64,000 nt of DNA, taken from positions 1,364,001-1,428,000 of the forward strand of contig NZ_JBBKTU010000001.1 in the NCBI RefSeq assembly GCF_037892605.1, written 5' to 3'. How positions within the stretch are numbered: the first letter of the stretch is position 1; each line of letters begins with the position of its first letter. The position numbers were made by a program, and so were the translations under genes. This document shows positions 33,677 through 42,504 of the stretch, piece by piece. Under the pieces are notes generated by a model. It was not told the DNA's origin. It saw only the letters and a list, made by a program, of their open reading frames with translations, and made no database searches. The DNA comes from Lacibacter sp. H407. GTDB lineage: Bacteria; Bacteroidota; Bacteroidia; Chitinophagales; Chitinophagaceae.

Positions 33677-34423
33677 ATGAACTGGAAAAACACAATTGCC
33701 ATCATCACCGGTGCAGGAACAGGCATTGGAAAAGCCACCAAAGATCTGCTGCGCAGCAAAGGTTGTACTGTTTACAATCTTGATTTTGCAGATAACGATC
33801 CAACAGACCAGCACTATTATATTTCCTGTGATGTGCGCCACCGTCAACAGGTGAATGATGCCATCGACAAAGTAATCTCCACCGAAAAGAAAATCGATTT
33901 CCTTTTTGCCAATGCAGGTATTCATTTGTTTGCAACGCTTGAACAAACGAGTGATGAAGAACTACAGCGTGTGGTTTACACAAATTTGTTTGGTGTGTAT
34001 TATACATTGCAGAAAGTAATTCCTGTAATGAAAGCACAACAAAAAGGAAGTATTGTGCTGATGGGATCAGACCAATCGTTTGTAGGCAAAGCAGCCAGCT
34101 CTGTTTATGGAATGACGAAAGGAGCCATTGCTCAACTTGCTAAAAGTACAGCCATTGATTATGCGCCTTTCAACATACGTGTCAATTGTATTTGCCCCGG
34201 CACCATCGATACACCATTATTGCACAAAGCAGTTGATCGTTTTTCGCAATTAAGCAATACGGCGAAAGAGGAAGTGTATAAAAGTTTGGACAGCATTCAG
34301 CCAATGGGACGCATTGGGAAGCCGGAAGAGATCGCAAAAACAGTTGTTTTTCTGTTGAGCGATGAAAGCAGTTTTACAACCGGAAGCCTGTTTGCAGTTG
34401 ATGGCGGTTATGTGTGTCAGTAA
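33677..34423 (+). CDS. SDR family oxidoreductase
   Basis: 248 residues with a classical short-chain dehydrogenase fold. The cofactor motif is TGAGTGIG at about 11-18, NAG at about 83-85, the active-site Ser near 134 (VLMGSDQSF), YxxxK in VYGMTKGAIAQL near 147-151, and the C-terminal GSLFAVDGGYV. The presence of D38 after the second strand (NLDFADN) favours NAD(H). The substrate is unknown. The in-frame ATG at 33614, which overlaps the previous gene's stop region, adds 21 residues before the Rossmann strand and is rejected. Confidence 0.9.
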   Translation: MNWKNTIAIITGAGTGIGKATKDLLRSKGCTVYNLDFADNDPTDQHYYISCDVRHRQQVNDAIDKVISTEKKIDFLFANAGIHLFATLEQTSDEELQRVVYTNLFGVYYTLQKVIPVMKAQQKGSIVLMGSDQSFVGKAASSVYGMTKGAIAQLAKSTAIDYAPFNIRVNCICPGTIDTPLLHKAVDRFSQLSNTAKEEVYKSLDSIQPMGRIGKPEEIAKTVVFLLSDESSFTTGSLFAVDGGYVCQ

Positions 34424-34465
34424 GTTGATGCCGAATTGTTTCTGCGAACATTACGTTGATTCGGT

Positions 34466-34473
34466 TATTTTTG
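34466..34473 (+). promoter_or_regulatory. Predicted -7 box of gmk, giving a near-leaderless mRNA
   Basis: TATTTTTG with the ATG at 34480, so the first transcribed bases lie next to the start codon. No TTG at the right distance. Confidence 0.4.
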
Positions 34474-34479
34474 GGCTTT

Positions 34480-35058
34480 ATGGAACAGGTATTTCACAAG
34501 ATCATCATTATTACAGCTCCTTCAGGCGCCGGAAAAACATCCATCACCAAACAATTGATGAAGCATTTTCCGCAACTGGCGTTTTCGATTTCAGCTGCCA
34601 CACGTGCAAAACGAAAACACGAGCAAGACGGAGTTGATTATCATTTCATGAGCGTTGAAGAATTTCAGCAAAAAATTCATGAAAATGCATTTATGGAATG
34701 GGAGATGGTGTACGAAGGGAATTACTACGGAACACTGAAATCAGAAATGGAACGCATCTGGAGCAACGGACAAATTCCGGTGCTGGATATTGATGTAAAA
34801 GGAGCCATTCATGTGCAGGACCTGTATCCCAAACAAATACTCACCATTTTTATTGAACCACCTTCCATCGATGAATTGAAACGCCGGCTGGAAAGCAGGG
34901 GCACCGAAACTGCCGATTCATTACAGGCACGGATCAATAAAGCATCGTACGAAATTTCCTTTAAACATTCATTTCAGCACGTGATAGTAAATGATGATCT
35001 GCCGAAAGCTGTAGCAGAAGCCATCCGCATTACCGGCGGGTTTCTTGCAGCGCCATAA
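34480..35058 (+). CDS. gmk: Guanylate kinase
   Basis: 192 residues. The P-loop APSGAGKTS is at about 13-21, the GMP-binding region in SAATRAKRKHEQDGVDYHF near 38-56, EWEMVYEGNYYGT near 76-88, and the lid/arginine region RRLESRGTETADSLQARI near 130-147. It phosphorylates GMP to GDP and is essential for nucleotide supply. An upstream in-frame start at 34456 precedes the predicted -7 box, supporting 34480 as the true start. It is followed after 43 bp by the CNNM-type gene. Confidence 0.95.
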   Translation: MEQVFHKIIIITAPSGAGKTSITKQLMKHFPQLAFSISAATRAKRKHEQDGVDYHFMSVEEFQQKIHENAFMEWEMVYEGNYYGTLKSEMERIWSNGQIPVLDIDVKGAIHVQDLYPKQILTIFIEPPSIDELKRRLESRGTETADSLQARINKASYEISFKHSFQHVIVNDDLPKAVAEAIRITGGFLAAP

Positions 35059-35101
35059 TGAGCATTTGATTTTCCTTTCAAAAACACTATTTTTAAGATT
35101 C

Positions 35102-36361
35102 ATGAATTGGTATTTGATCATAGGGATTGGCGTAACTGTTGTGTTTATCGGTTTTTTTGCCGGTCTGCAAACAGCCTTTGGTTCCTTGAACCGCTTTTCG
35201 GTTGAGTTGAAAAAAAAGCAAGGCGTCAGCAGCGGACGTATTCTCAGCAATTTTATTGACAATCAAAGTAAGTTTATCGGCTCGTTGTTGGTAGGCGTTA
35301 CATTGTCGCTGGTAATTTTTGTTTTATTGGTCAATCGATTCTTTGATCCGCTGTGGAAACAAATGCCAACCGTGATCCAGAATTCAGCGATTCGGATCAT
35401 CATTGAAATATTAGTAACTACGTTGCTGGCATTGCTTGTACAAATGGTGTGCAAAGCCATCTTCCGCAAACGCAGTAATGCTGTACTTTCTTTCTTTTCA
35501 CGCACTGCCAGTTTTTTCTATGCATTGTTTTCTCCCATCGCTTCATTGTTTGTGGGACTTGCTGAATGGATCTTAAAATACTTATTTGATGTGCGGGTGA
35601 ACGATAAAAAAGAGGCGTTTACAAGGGTTGATCTCGAACATTTTATTCAGCAAAGCAAAGACAACGACGACGAAAGTCAGGATATAAATTCGGATTTGTT
35701 TGAAAACGCATTGTCTTTACCGGGTGTAAAAGTGCGTGAATGTTTAATTCCCCGGAAAGAAATTGTGGGAGTAGAAGCATCGGCAACCATTGATGAGCTG
35801 AAGCAAAAATTTGTTGAAACAAAATTGAGTAAACTGATTGTGTATGATGGGAATATTGATAACATCATCGGCTATGCGCATCAGTTGGATATGTTTCGCA
35901 AACCAACCGATATTAAATCGATTTTAAAACCTATTCCTGCGGTGCCGGAAAGTATGGGACTTACAGATCTTATTACGCAGTTTACCAAAGAGCGCAAAAG
36001 TATTGCGTGGGTGGTGGATGAGTTTGGTGGCACCAGCGGTATTGTAACCATGGAAGATCTGCTGGAAGAAATTTTTGGTGAGATACAGGATGAATACGAT
36101 ACCGAAGAGTTTGTTGAAAAACAACTCGCCGAAGATGAGTTTATTTTCAGTGGCAGGCTGGAGCTCGATTATCTCGCAGAAAAATTCAACCTTAGTTTTA
36201 AAGAAGAAACCGATGCCGAAACCCTTTCGGGCTATATTGTAGAACACCACGAAACCATACCCATTGCAAAAGAACGTATCATTATCGACGACTACGAGTT
36301 TGATATCCTCTCAGTAAGCGAAACAAGAATTGAAACGGTAAAAATAAAAGTACTCAGGTAA
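35102..36361 (+). CDS. Hemolysin C / CorC-CNNM family membrane protein
   Basis: 419 residues. The N-terminal DUF21/CNNM domain holds four membrane segments (5-25, about 58-80, about 95-118, about 140-165) and starts with GFFAGLQTAFGSLNRF, the conserved small-residue helix. A CBS pair at about 205-335 includes VRECLIPRKEIVGVEA and WVVDEFGGTSGIVTMEDLLEEIFGEIQDE, the signature of this family. A C-terminal CorC_HlyC domain follows (EDEFIFSGRLELDYLAEKF). CNNM/CorC proteins are magnesium/sodium transporters. The hemolysin name is historical. Confidence 0.9.
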   Translation: MNWYLIIGIGVTVVFIGFFAGLQTAFGSLNRFSVELKKKQGVSSGRILSNFIDNQSKFIGSLLVGVTLSLVIFVLLVNRFFDPLWKQMPTVIQNSAIRIIIEILVTTLLALLVQMVCKAIFRKRSNAVLSFFSRTASFFYALFSPIASLFVGLAEWILKYLFDVRVNDKKEAFTRVDLEHFIQQSKDNDDESQDINSDLFENALSLPGVKVRECLIPRKEIVGVEASATIDELKQKFVETKLSKLIVYDGNIDNIIGYAHQLDMFRKPTDIKSILKPIPAVPESMGLTDLITQFTKERKSIAWVVDEFGGTSGIVTMEDLLEEIFGEIQDEYDTEEFVEKQLAEDEFIFSGRLELDYLAEKFNLSFKEETDAETLSGYIVEHHETIPIAKERIIIDDYEFDILSVSETRIETVKIKVLR

Positions 36362-36476
36362 ATTTTAGTCTTTTATACAACCAGTTACAAGCCGCTTTGT
36401 CCGCTCATACAAACCACATACATCTACGAAAACTTTATTTTATCTTTCTTATTCAGTTAACATCAAAACCTTAATT

Positions 36477-39062
36477 ATGAACAAGCGTTTCGTCTTGGCC
36501 TTATCAGCTGTTTGTTTGTTACTGGGCACAGAAATTTCAGCCCAGTCAAAACCCGGAGCCCCTGCTCCTGCCGACACTACCAAAAAGGCCCCACCCAAAC
36601 CAAGTATTACAGAAAAAGTAAAATCAAGTAAAAAACTTCCCGGCTTATTTACACTGTACCAGGATACTGTAACAGGCAGTGTACAGATGTACATCCGGAA
36701 AGATCAGTTGAACAAAGATTTTATTTACCAGAGTTTTTCACTCAGCGGCCCTACCAGTTTATTTCTGCATCAGAGCATGCACCGTGCAACATTAGTTTTT
36801 CAAATGAAAAAAGCATTTGATAAAATTGAGTTCAGCACTGTGAACACGAATTTTTATTACGACAAAAACAATGCTGTCAGCAAAGCTGCGAATGTGGATG
36901 TGGCCGATGCCGTTTTCTATACTGATAAATTCAGTGTTGAAGATGCAGACGGTTATCTCGTAAGTGTGGACCAGTTATTCCTGAGCGATAAGCTTGATCC
37001 GGTAAAACCGATCTTTCCACCAACCATTCCTCCCGGTGCCGTATTTAATTTAGGTGGATACAATCCTGCAAAAAGTAAGTACAGCAATATCCGTTCTTAT
37101 CCCAACAACAGCGATGTGGTGGTTGATCTGGCATACGACAACCCGATGCCATTTAACCAGGGCGGAAAAGATATTACCGATGCACGTTTTGTGCGGGTAA
37201 AACTCCAGCATTCATTTATTGAAATGCCGGTAAACGATTTCAAACCACGCTTTGATGATCCACGTGTTGGTTTCTTTTCGCAGGAAGTTGATGATCTTAC
37301 CTCTAACGAGATCGTAAATTATCGTGATGTGATCAACCGCTGGCATCTGAAGAAAAAAGATCCTTCGGCAGCATTGAGTGAGCCGGTTGAACCGATCACT
37401 TTCTGGGTTGAAAACACCACACCGGTTGAATACCGTGAAATTGTAAAAGCCGCTGGTGAACGCTGGAACGAAGCGTTTGAAAAAGCAGGGTTCAAAAATG
37501 CAATGGTAATGAAGATCATGCCTGAAGATGCAGATTGGGATCCGGCCGATATCCGCTACAACGTGATCCGTTGGGTATCGTCGCCTTATCCTCCATACGG
37601 AGCAATCGGGCCAAGCTTTGTCAACCCAAAAACAGGTCAAATTCTTGGTAGCGATATTACCATTGAGTGGGCCAGTGGTGCTGAAACACCATTTACTGAT
37701 ATAATTCAGGAGATCGGTTCAACTACAGCAAATGATTTGCAGCAACAAATGATGGCCAATATGCCATCGCACATGCGCAAACATTGGGCGACATGTGCCA
37801 TTGGTTCTGAATTAGCACAGCAATACATGGCTGGCTCAACATTGATCACCACGGCAGGTGCTCCTGCAGGTGAAGTAAGAAAAGCGCATGAGCAGTTTTT
37901 ATATTATCTCATTTTGCATGAAATGGGTCATACACTTGGCTTGAATCATAACATGAAAGCCAGCCAGATGCTGAGCCCTGCAGAAGTACACAATACTGCC
38001 ATCACACAAAAATTAGGATTGCAAGGTTCGGTAATGGATTACCCTTCGATCAACATCAGTAGTGATCGCAGCAAGCAAGGTGATTATTATACCATGAAAC
38101 CCGGTCCTTACGATTTGTGGGCCATTGAATTTGGTTACCGTGAATTCCCTGCCAGTCAGGAGCAGGCAGAATTAAATAAAATTCTCCGTCGCAGCCACGA
38201 GCCCTATCTCACATTCGGAAACGATGCGGATGATATGCGTAGCCCCGGTGGTGGTATTGATCCGAGGGTAATGGTGAACGATATGAGTAACGATATGGTT
38301 ACTTATGGCGAAGACCGTATCAAATTTGTGAACAATGCCATGAGCAAACTCGTAAGTAAATACGCAAAAAGCGATAAGAGCTATCAGGAAATTATGATCC
38401 GTTATAATGTACTGAATGGCCAACGCTTTTCAATGGCTAATGCCATCAGCCGTTATATTGGTGGTGTACAGGTTGACAGAAGTTTCCCCGGCCAGAACAA
38501 TGGCAGCAAGCCATTTGTGATCACACCGGTTGCGTATCAGAAAAAAGCAATGGGCTTCCTGGCAACGTATGTGTTTGCGCCAAATGCGTTTGATGCAGAT
38601 CAGCAGGTATTGCCTTATTTGCAAGTACAACGTCGTGGTTTCAATTTCTTTGGTGCGCCGGAAGATCCGAAACACACATCGCTTGTACAGAATTTTCAAA
38701 CCAATATTCTTGCACAGCTATTGCACCCAACAACATTGCGTCGTATCAACAACAGTGCATTGTACGGCAATACATATAGTGTAGCCGATGTAATGAATGA
38801 TGTAATGAATGCGGTCTTTAAAGCAGATGCTGCCGGTGCCGTAAATGTGTACCGTCAAAATCTGCAAAGTGAGTTTGTAAAAGGTGCTATCAGCATTGTA
38901 GAAGCAAAAGCAGGGTATGATAATCCATCGAAGAGTGCAGCTTACAATACCCTTCGCAAAGTAAGAACTATGTTGGGTACTGCTGTTTCGCCAAACGAGC
39001 AAACCAGAGCTCACCGCAGCATGCTCATTTTTATGATCGACAAAGCGCTGGCAACAAAATAA
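36477..39062 (+). CDS. Secreted zinc-dependent metalloprotease (DUF5117/DUF5118/DUF4953)
   Basis: 861 residues with a signal peptide (MNKRFVLALSAVCLLLGTEISAQ) followed by a Pro/Lys-rich linker. The zinc motif HEMGHTLGLNH begins at residue 481, a metzincin-type HExxHxxGxxH. A DUF5117-like N-terminal beta domain occupies roughly 80-350, and the region 400-720 corresponds to DUF4953. These large proteases are common in Bacteroidota and usually periplasmic or surface-exposed. The target is unknown. The start at 36477 begins the signal peptide and the reading frame ends in front of a strong terminator. Confidence 0.9.
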   Translation: MNKRFVLALSAVCLLLGTEISAQSKPGAPAPADTTKKAPPKPSITEKVKSSKKLPGLFTLYQDTVTGSVQMYIRKDQLNKDFIYQSFSLSGPTSLFLHQSMHRATLVFQMKKAFDKIEFSTVNTNFYYDKNNAVSKAANVDVADAVFYTDKFSVEDADGYLVSVDQLFLSDKLDPVKPIFPPTIPPGAVFNLGGYNPAKSKYSNIRSYPNNSDVVVDLAYDNPMPFNQGGKDITDARFVRVKLQHSFIEMPVNDFKPRFDDPRVGFFSQEVDDLTSNEIVNYRDVINRWHLKKKDPSAALSEPVEPITFWVENTTPVEYREIVKAAGERWNEAFEKAGFKNAMVMKIMPEDADWDPADIRYNVIRWVSSPYPPYGAIGPSFVNPKTGQILGSDITIEWASGAETPFTDIIQEIGSTTANDLQQQMMANMPSHMRKHWATCAIGSELAQQYMAGSTLITTAGAPAGEVRKAHEQFLYYLILHEMGHTLGLNHNMKASQMLSPAEVHNTAITQKLGLQGSVMDYPSINISSDRSKQGDYYTMKPGPYDLWAIEFGYREFPASQEQAELNKILRRSHEPYLTFGNDADDMRSPGGGIDPRVMVNDMSNDMVTYGEDRIKFVNNAMSKLVSKYAKSDKSYQEIMIRYNVLNGQRFSMANAISRYIGGVQVDRSFPGQNNGSKPFVITPVAYQKKAMGFLATYVFAPNAFDADQQVLPYLQVQRRGFNFFGAPEDPKHTSLVQNFQTNILAQLLHPTTLRRINNSALYGNTYSVADVMNDVMNAVFKADAAGAVNVYRQNLQSEFVKGAISIVEAKAGYDNPSKSAAYNTLRKVRTMLGTAVSPNEQTRAHRSMLIFMIDKALATK

Positions 39063-39085
39063 ATTGTTTCAGCTCTGTTTGATAG

Positions 39086-39112
39086 AAGCGGCCCGTTCGG
39101 GCCGCTTTTTTT
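39086..39112 (+). terminator. Terminator of the metalloprotease gene
   Basis: AAGCGGCCCG / CGGGCCGCTT stem (39086-39107) with a 2-nt apex (probably opened to a larger loop), followed by a run of T. Confidence 0.85.
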
Positions 39113-39124
39113 ATGAAAAGCGCA

Positions 39125-39191
39125 GGGTTACCAACCTTTATTCGTTCCGATGAACGTAGCCAAGCTGCTGAAAGGTTGGCAACCCTTTTTT
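39125..39191. repeat. Structured REP-like element
   Basis: GGGTTACCAACCTTT (39125-39139) and AAAGGTTGGCAACCC (39171-39185) pair with one mismatch; an inner CGTTC/GAACG stem sits between them and six T follow. A two-level hairpin of this kind, next to an ordinary terminator, looks like a dispersed intergenic repeat more than a second terminator. Confidence 0.5.
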
Positions 39192-39216
39192 GCTCATCCT
39201 TTTCGGGTTACATTTG
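39190..39216 (+). promoter_or_regulatory. Predicted tatC promoter
   Basis: TTG at 39190-39192 and TACATTTG at 39209-39216, spacer 16 nt (short). The GTG start follows at 39235. Confidence 0.4.
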
Positions 39217-39234
39217 CAACTGAAATCATTAACC

Positions 39235-40116
39235 GTGGCCGAAACAAAAACAGAACGTCGATCGATCATACAACGCATTCGTGGTGCAAGAGGGGTAGAA
39301 AAAGCTGAAATGAGTTTTATCGATCATCTTGAAGAACTGCGTTGGCATGTGGTGCGGGCAGTCATAGCCATTATAGTTGCCTCACTTATTGTATTGTTCA
39401 ATATTGATTATGTGGTAAACAATATCTTCATGGGCCCGGCTCATAAAGATTTTATCACCTACCGTTGGTTGTGCGATCTTGGTAAATGGATGCATGTAGA
39501 TGCGCTTTGCCTAAGTGATTTCAGCATCAAGTTCCAGAGTAATGCAATGACGGAGCAGTTCCTCACCACGTTCACTGTTGGTTTTACTTCAGGCTTTATT
39601 TTGGCCTTCCCTTATATTTTTTGGGAGATCTGGAAATTCGTTCGTCCGGCGTTGAGTGATAAAGAACGCAGCGGCACTACCGGTGCCATCTTCTGGATAT
39701 CTTCTCTTTTCTTTCTGGGTGTTGCATTTGGATATTTTGTACTCACACCATTCATGGTGAATTTTTATTCAAACTACTCACTCAGTCCGTTAATTGAGTT
39801 TCGTCCAACTATCAGCGATTATTTTGAGAACCTGATCTATTTAACCGTAGGTGTGGGATTATTGTTTCAATTACCTGTGGTGGTAATGCTGCTTACAAAA
39901 GTGGGTATGCTTACACCTGTAACACTTCGCCGCATCCGCAAGTATGCATTTGTGGTGATCATTATTATGGCGGCCATCATTACACCTTCTACCGATCCAT
40001 TCAGTTTGGCGCTGGTTACAATTCCGTTGTATGGTTTGTATGAATTCAGTATTATGCTGAGTATGCGTATTTACAGGCGGCAGATCAAGAAAGAAGATAT
40101 TGAAGAGTGGAGTTGA
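39235..40116 (+). CDS. tatC: Sec-independent (twin-arginine) protein translocase subunit TatC
   Basis: 293 residues with six membrane helices. The N-terminal MSFIDHLEELRWHVVRA signature starts at residue 26, and FVRPALSDKERSG, FGYFVLTPFMVNFY and RKYAFVVIIIMAAIITPSTDPFSLAL are all typical of TatC. TatC is the signal-peptide receptor of the Tat export path. TatA/B are not in the window. No ATG lies between the promoter and the conserved start; GTG at 39235 is chosen because a charged N-terminal extension is common in this family. ATG at 39310 (the MSFIDHL methionine) is the alternative. Confidence 0.92.
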   Translation: MAETKTERRSIIQRIRGARGVEKAEMSFIDHLEELRWHVVRAVIAIIVASLIVLFNIDYVVNNIFMGPAHKDFITYRWLCDLGKWMHVDALCLSDFSIKFQSNAMTEQFLTTFTVGFTSGFILAFPYIFWEIWKFVRPALSDKERSGTTGAIFWISSLFFLGVAFGYFVLTPFMVNFYSNYSLSPLIEFRPTISDYFENLIYLTVGVGLLFQLPVVVMLLTKVGMLTPVTLRRIRKYAFVVIIIMAAIITPSTDPFSLALVTIPLYGLYEFSIMLSMRIYRRQIKKEDIEEWS

Positions 40117-40175
40117 TGTTAATGGATAATTTTGAAATGAATAATGGATAATGAATTTAACCAGTTGAGAGATGG

Positions 40176-40183
40176 TAACTTTG
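40176..40183 (+). promoter_or_regulatory. Predicted -7 box of rpiB
   Basis: TAACTTTG, 46 nt before the ATG at 40230, within an AT-rich stretch that repeats AATGGATAAT. No TTG at 19-20 nt. Confidence 0.3.
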
Positions 40184-40229
40184 AAGTAGATTATCAATTC
40201 TTCCATTATCAACTATAAATTTTCACACT

Positions 40230-40682
40230 ATGCAAATTTTTGATATGACTAAGCCCGTAGCCATTGGCTGCGATCACGCAGGGTTCGATTACAAAGAGGA
40301 CCTCATCTCTTTTCTCGAAGGGAAAGGAATTGCATTTAAAGACTTCGGCACGTATTCAAAAGATAGTGTTGATTACCCTGATTTTGCACACCCCGTTGCA
40401 TCGGCTGTGGAAAATGGCGAAGCAGCATTTGGTATTTTATTATGCGGCAGTGCGAATGGTGTGGCCATTACAGCCAATAAACACCAGGGCATTCGTGCAG
40501 GACTTTGCTGGGGTGAAGAAATTGCACAGTTAGTACGTGCACATAACAATGCCAACATCATTTGTATCCCTGCACGCTTTGTACGTGAAGGTGACGCAGA
40601 AAAAATGGTGAATACATTTATGACAACCGCATTTGAAGGTGGCCGGCATGGGTTAAGGGTTGATAAAATTGCCTGTGCTTAA
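40230..40682 (+). CDS. rpiB: Ribose 5-phosphate isomerase B
   Basis: 150 residues. The RpiB/LacAB fold is marked by IGCDHAGFDYKEDL at about 11-24, DYPDFAHPVASAV near 48-60, the active-site cysteine in LLCGSANGVAITANK near 69-83, and RAGLCWG near 88-94. It interconverts ribose 5-phosphate and ribulose 5-phosphate in the pentose phosphate path. Start could be 40230 or the second ATG at 40245 (MTKPVAIG); both keep the fold. Confidence 0.93.
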   Translation: MQIFDMTKPVAIGCDHAGFDYKEDLISFLEGKGIAFKDFGTYSKDSVDYPDFAHPVASAVENGEAAFGILLCGSANGVAITANKHQGIRAGLCWGEEIAQLVRAHNNANIICIPARFVREGDAEKMVNTFMTTAFEGGRHGLRVDKIACA

Positions 40683-40736
40683 TCTCTTAATAGACGGGTC
40701 TGCGATAAGGCCAATTACGATACCATTCATACAACT

Positions 40737-40758
40737 ATCCCGCCAATGGCGGGATTTT
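40737..40758 (+). terminator. Terminator of rpiB
   Basis: ATCCCGCC (40737-40744), loop AAT, GGCGGGAT (40748-40755), then TTT. Confidence 0.75.
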
Positions 40759-40790
40759 CATTTATATTCGGCCTTCAAAAAATTTAATGC

Positions 40791-42254
40791 ATGAGGACAT
40801 ACTTATTGGCAGCACTCTCTGTGCTTGCGTTAACAGCTTCGGCCCAAAAGAAAAACAAAACGGCTGAGCAATTTTCAAAAACCATTACGGCGAACGACCT
40901 TCAAACTCACCTGTACATCCTTGCCGGACCGGAAATGGAAGGAAGGGAAACAGGAATGGAAGGTCAGCGCAAAGCAGCAGAGTATCTGAAGCAACAGTTT
41001 CAACGAATCGGTATTGCACCTGCAAATAATGGCAACTACGAACAATTTTATCCATTGTACAAAGACACGTTGAAAGCAGCCAACATCACAATCGGCAACA
41101 GCAGTTTTGAATTTGGAAAAGATTTCTCTGCGCAGTTAACCAATCTTGTAAGTACTCAACTTTTCATTAGCGAAGTGGTGTACATGAGTAAGGTTGATAC
41201 AACAACTGATGTAAGAGGAAAAGCAGTTGTATTGGTTGCAAAGAACGGTACGCAACTTCCTTCGAATGCCGACATCTTTCGTTTGTACAACCGTCAGCCG
41301 GCAGTTGTTTTGATTGTCCAGAGCGGAGTTGATAAAGTGCCTTCACCAAGAGGCGGTCGTTTATACCTGAATTTGTACAAAGCACGCCAGACGCCTATCA
41401 GCATTCGCATTTCAGAAGCAATGGGTGAAGCATTATTAAAAACAGATTTTGCAAGCGCCAAAGCACAAACACTGGAAACAAAAACGGTAGCAACTGAACT
41501 GATGTTCCATTTTCAGAAAGAGGCCGAAGTTACACAGGCTTCGAATGTGTTGGGTATGATCGAAGGAACCGACAAGAAAGATGAGTGGGTGATCATTTCG
41601 GCTCACTACGATCACGTTGGAATTATTGGTGGTAAAATTCATCCTGGTGCCGATGATGATGGCAGCGGTACCGTAGGTGTACTGGAAGTAGCTGAAGCAT
41701 TTGCAAAAGCAAAAGCAGCAGGCAAAGGTCCTCGCCGCAGTATCTTATTCTTAGCAGTGAGTGGTGAAGAAAAAGGTTTGTGGGGAAGTGCATACTATGC
41801 AAACCATCCGGTTTATCCATTGGAAAAAACAAGTATCGATATTAATATCGACATGATCGGCCGCAAGGATGATAACCTGAAATCACTCGACAGTAACAAC
41901 CATGTGTATTTGATTGGTGACGATAAACTCAGCAGTGATCTGCCACGTTTTGTTGACAGCATCAACAACATGTACATCAAACTGATCACCGACAGAAAAT
42001 ACAACGATCCAAAAGATCCGAATCGTTTATACTACCGCAGCGATCATTACAACTTTGCTGCAAAAGGAGTTCCGATCGTATTTTTCTTTGATGGTATCCA
42101 TAAAGATTATCACAAACCAAGCGATACACCTGATAAGATCAACTATGATCTTCACGAAAAACGTACACGGCTTGTATTTTTCTTAGCTTGGGATGCAGCT
42201 AATCGAAACAATATGTTTGTGAGAGATATTCCGTTGAATATTCCTCCGAGATAG
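40791..42254 (+). CDS. Secreted M28 family metallopeptidase
   Basis: 487 residues with a signal peptide (MRTYLLAALSVLALTASAQ). The di-zinc M28 site is visible in order: SAHYDHVG (His-x-Asp, near 269-274), GADDDGSGT (bridging Asp near 284), SGEEKGLWGS (Glu pair near 326), NIDMIGR and a final histidine in YHKPSDTPDK. A PA-like insert lies before it (VVLVAKNGTQLPSN). Family members are aminopeptidases or carboxypeptidases acting outside the cytoplasm. A strong terminator follows 16 bp after the stop. Confidence 0.92.
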   Translation: MRTYLLAALSVLALTASAQKKNKTAEQFSKTITANDLQTHLYILAGPEMEGRETGMEGQRKAAEYLKQQFQRIGIAPANNGNYEQFYPLYKDTLKAANITIGNSSFEFGKDFSAQLTNLVSTQLFISEVVYMSKVDTTTDVRGKAVVLVAKNGTQLPSNADIFRLYNRQPAVVLIVQSGVDKVPSPRGGRLYLNLYKARQTPISIRISEAMGEALLKTDFASAKAQTLETKTVATELMFHFQKEAEVTQASNVLGMIEGTDKKDEWVIISAHYDHVGIIGGKIHPGADDDGSGTVGVLEVAEAFAKAKAAGKGPRRSILFLAVSGEEKGLWGSAYYANHPVYPLEKTSIDINIDMIGRKDDNLKSLDSNNHVYLIGDDKLSSDLPRFVDSINNMYIKLITDRKYNDPKDPNRLYYRSDHYNFAAKGVPIVFFFDGIHKDYHKPSDTPDKINYDLHEKRTRLVFFLAWDAANRNNMFVRDIPLNIPPR

Positions 42255-42270
42255 TTGTATACAACATATC

Positions 42271-42312
42271 AAAAGCAAAAACCCCGACTGAATTGCCGGG
42301 GTTTTTGCTTTT
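42271..42312 (+). terminator. Terminator of the M28 peptidase gene
   Basis: A 16-bp perfect stem, AAAAGCAAAAACCCCG (42271-42286) and CGGGGTTTTTGCTTTT (42297-42312), loop 10 nt. The T run within the right arm makes it work in both directions. Confidence 0.85.
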
Positions 42313-42313
42313 G

Positions 42314-42474
42314 TGTCCCATTGGGACAATTCGTTGGTAGAACAAGAAACAAGCGAGGAGTACGTTCCGTAGGAACGTTTGGTGAATATGGATTAAATCA
42401 ATCACCAAGCGTTCCTAACGGAACGCAACACATCCATTTCATGATTTCTACCCATCAGTTGTTCACATGGAACA
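42314..42474. repeat. REP-like composite repeat with four small palindromes
   Basis: About 160 bp: TGTCCCATTGGGACA (42314-42328), GGTAGAA (42336-42342), ACGTTCC-GTA-GGAACGT (42362-42378), a TTGGTG/CACCAA pair (42379-42384 and 42403-42408), GCGTTCC-TAAC-GGAACGC (42409-42426), TTCTACC (42446-42452, inverse of the second item) and TGTTC/GAACA (42460-42474). The nested, mirrored layout resembles the REP/RAYT-type intergenic repeats of Bacteroidota. No gene is inside. Confidence 0.6.
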
Positions 42475-42504
42475 AAACATTGTTGTTCGTTAATGAAACT
42501 TCTT

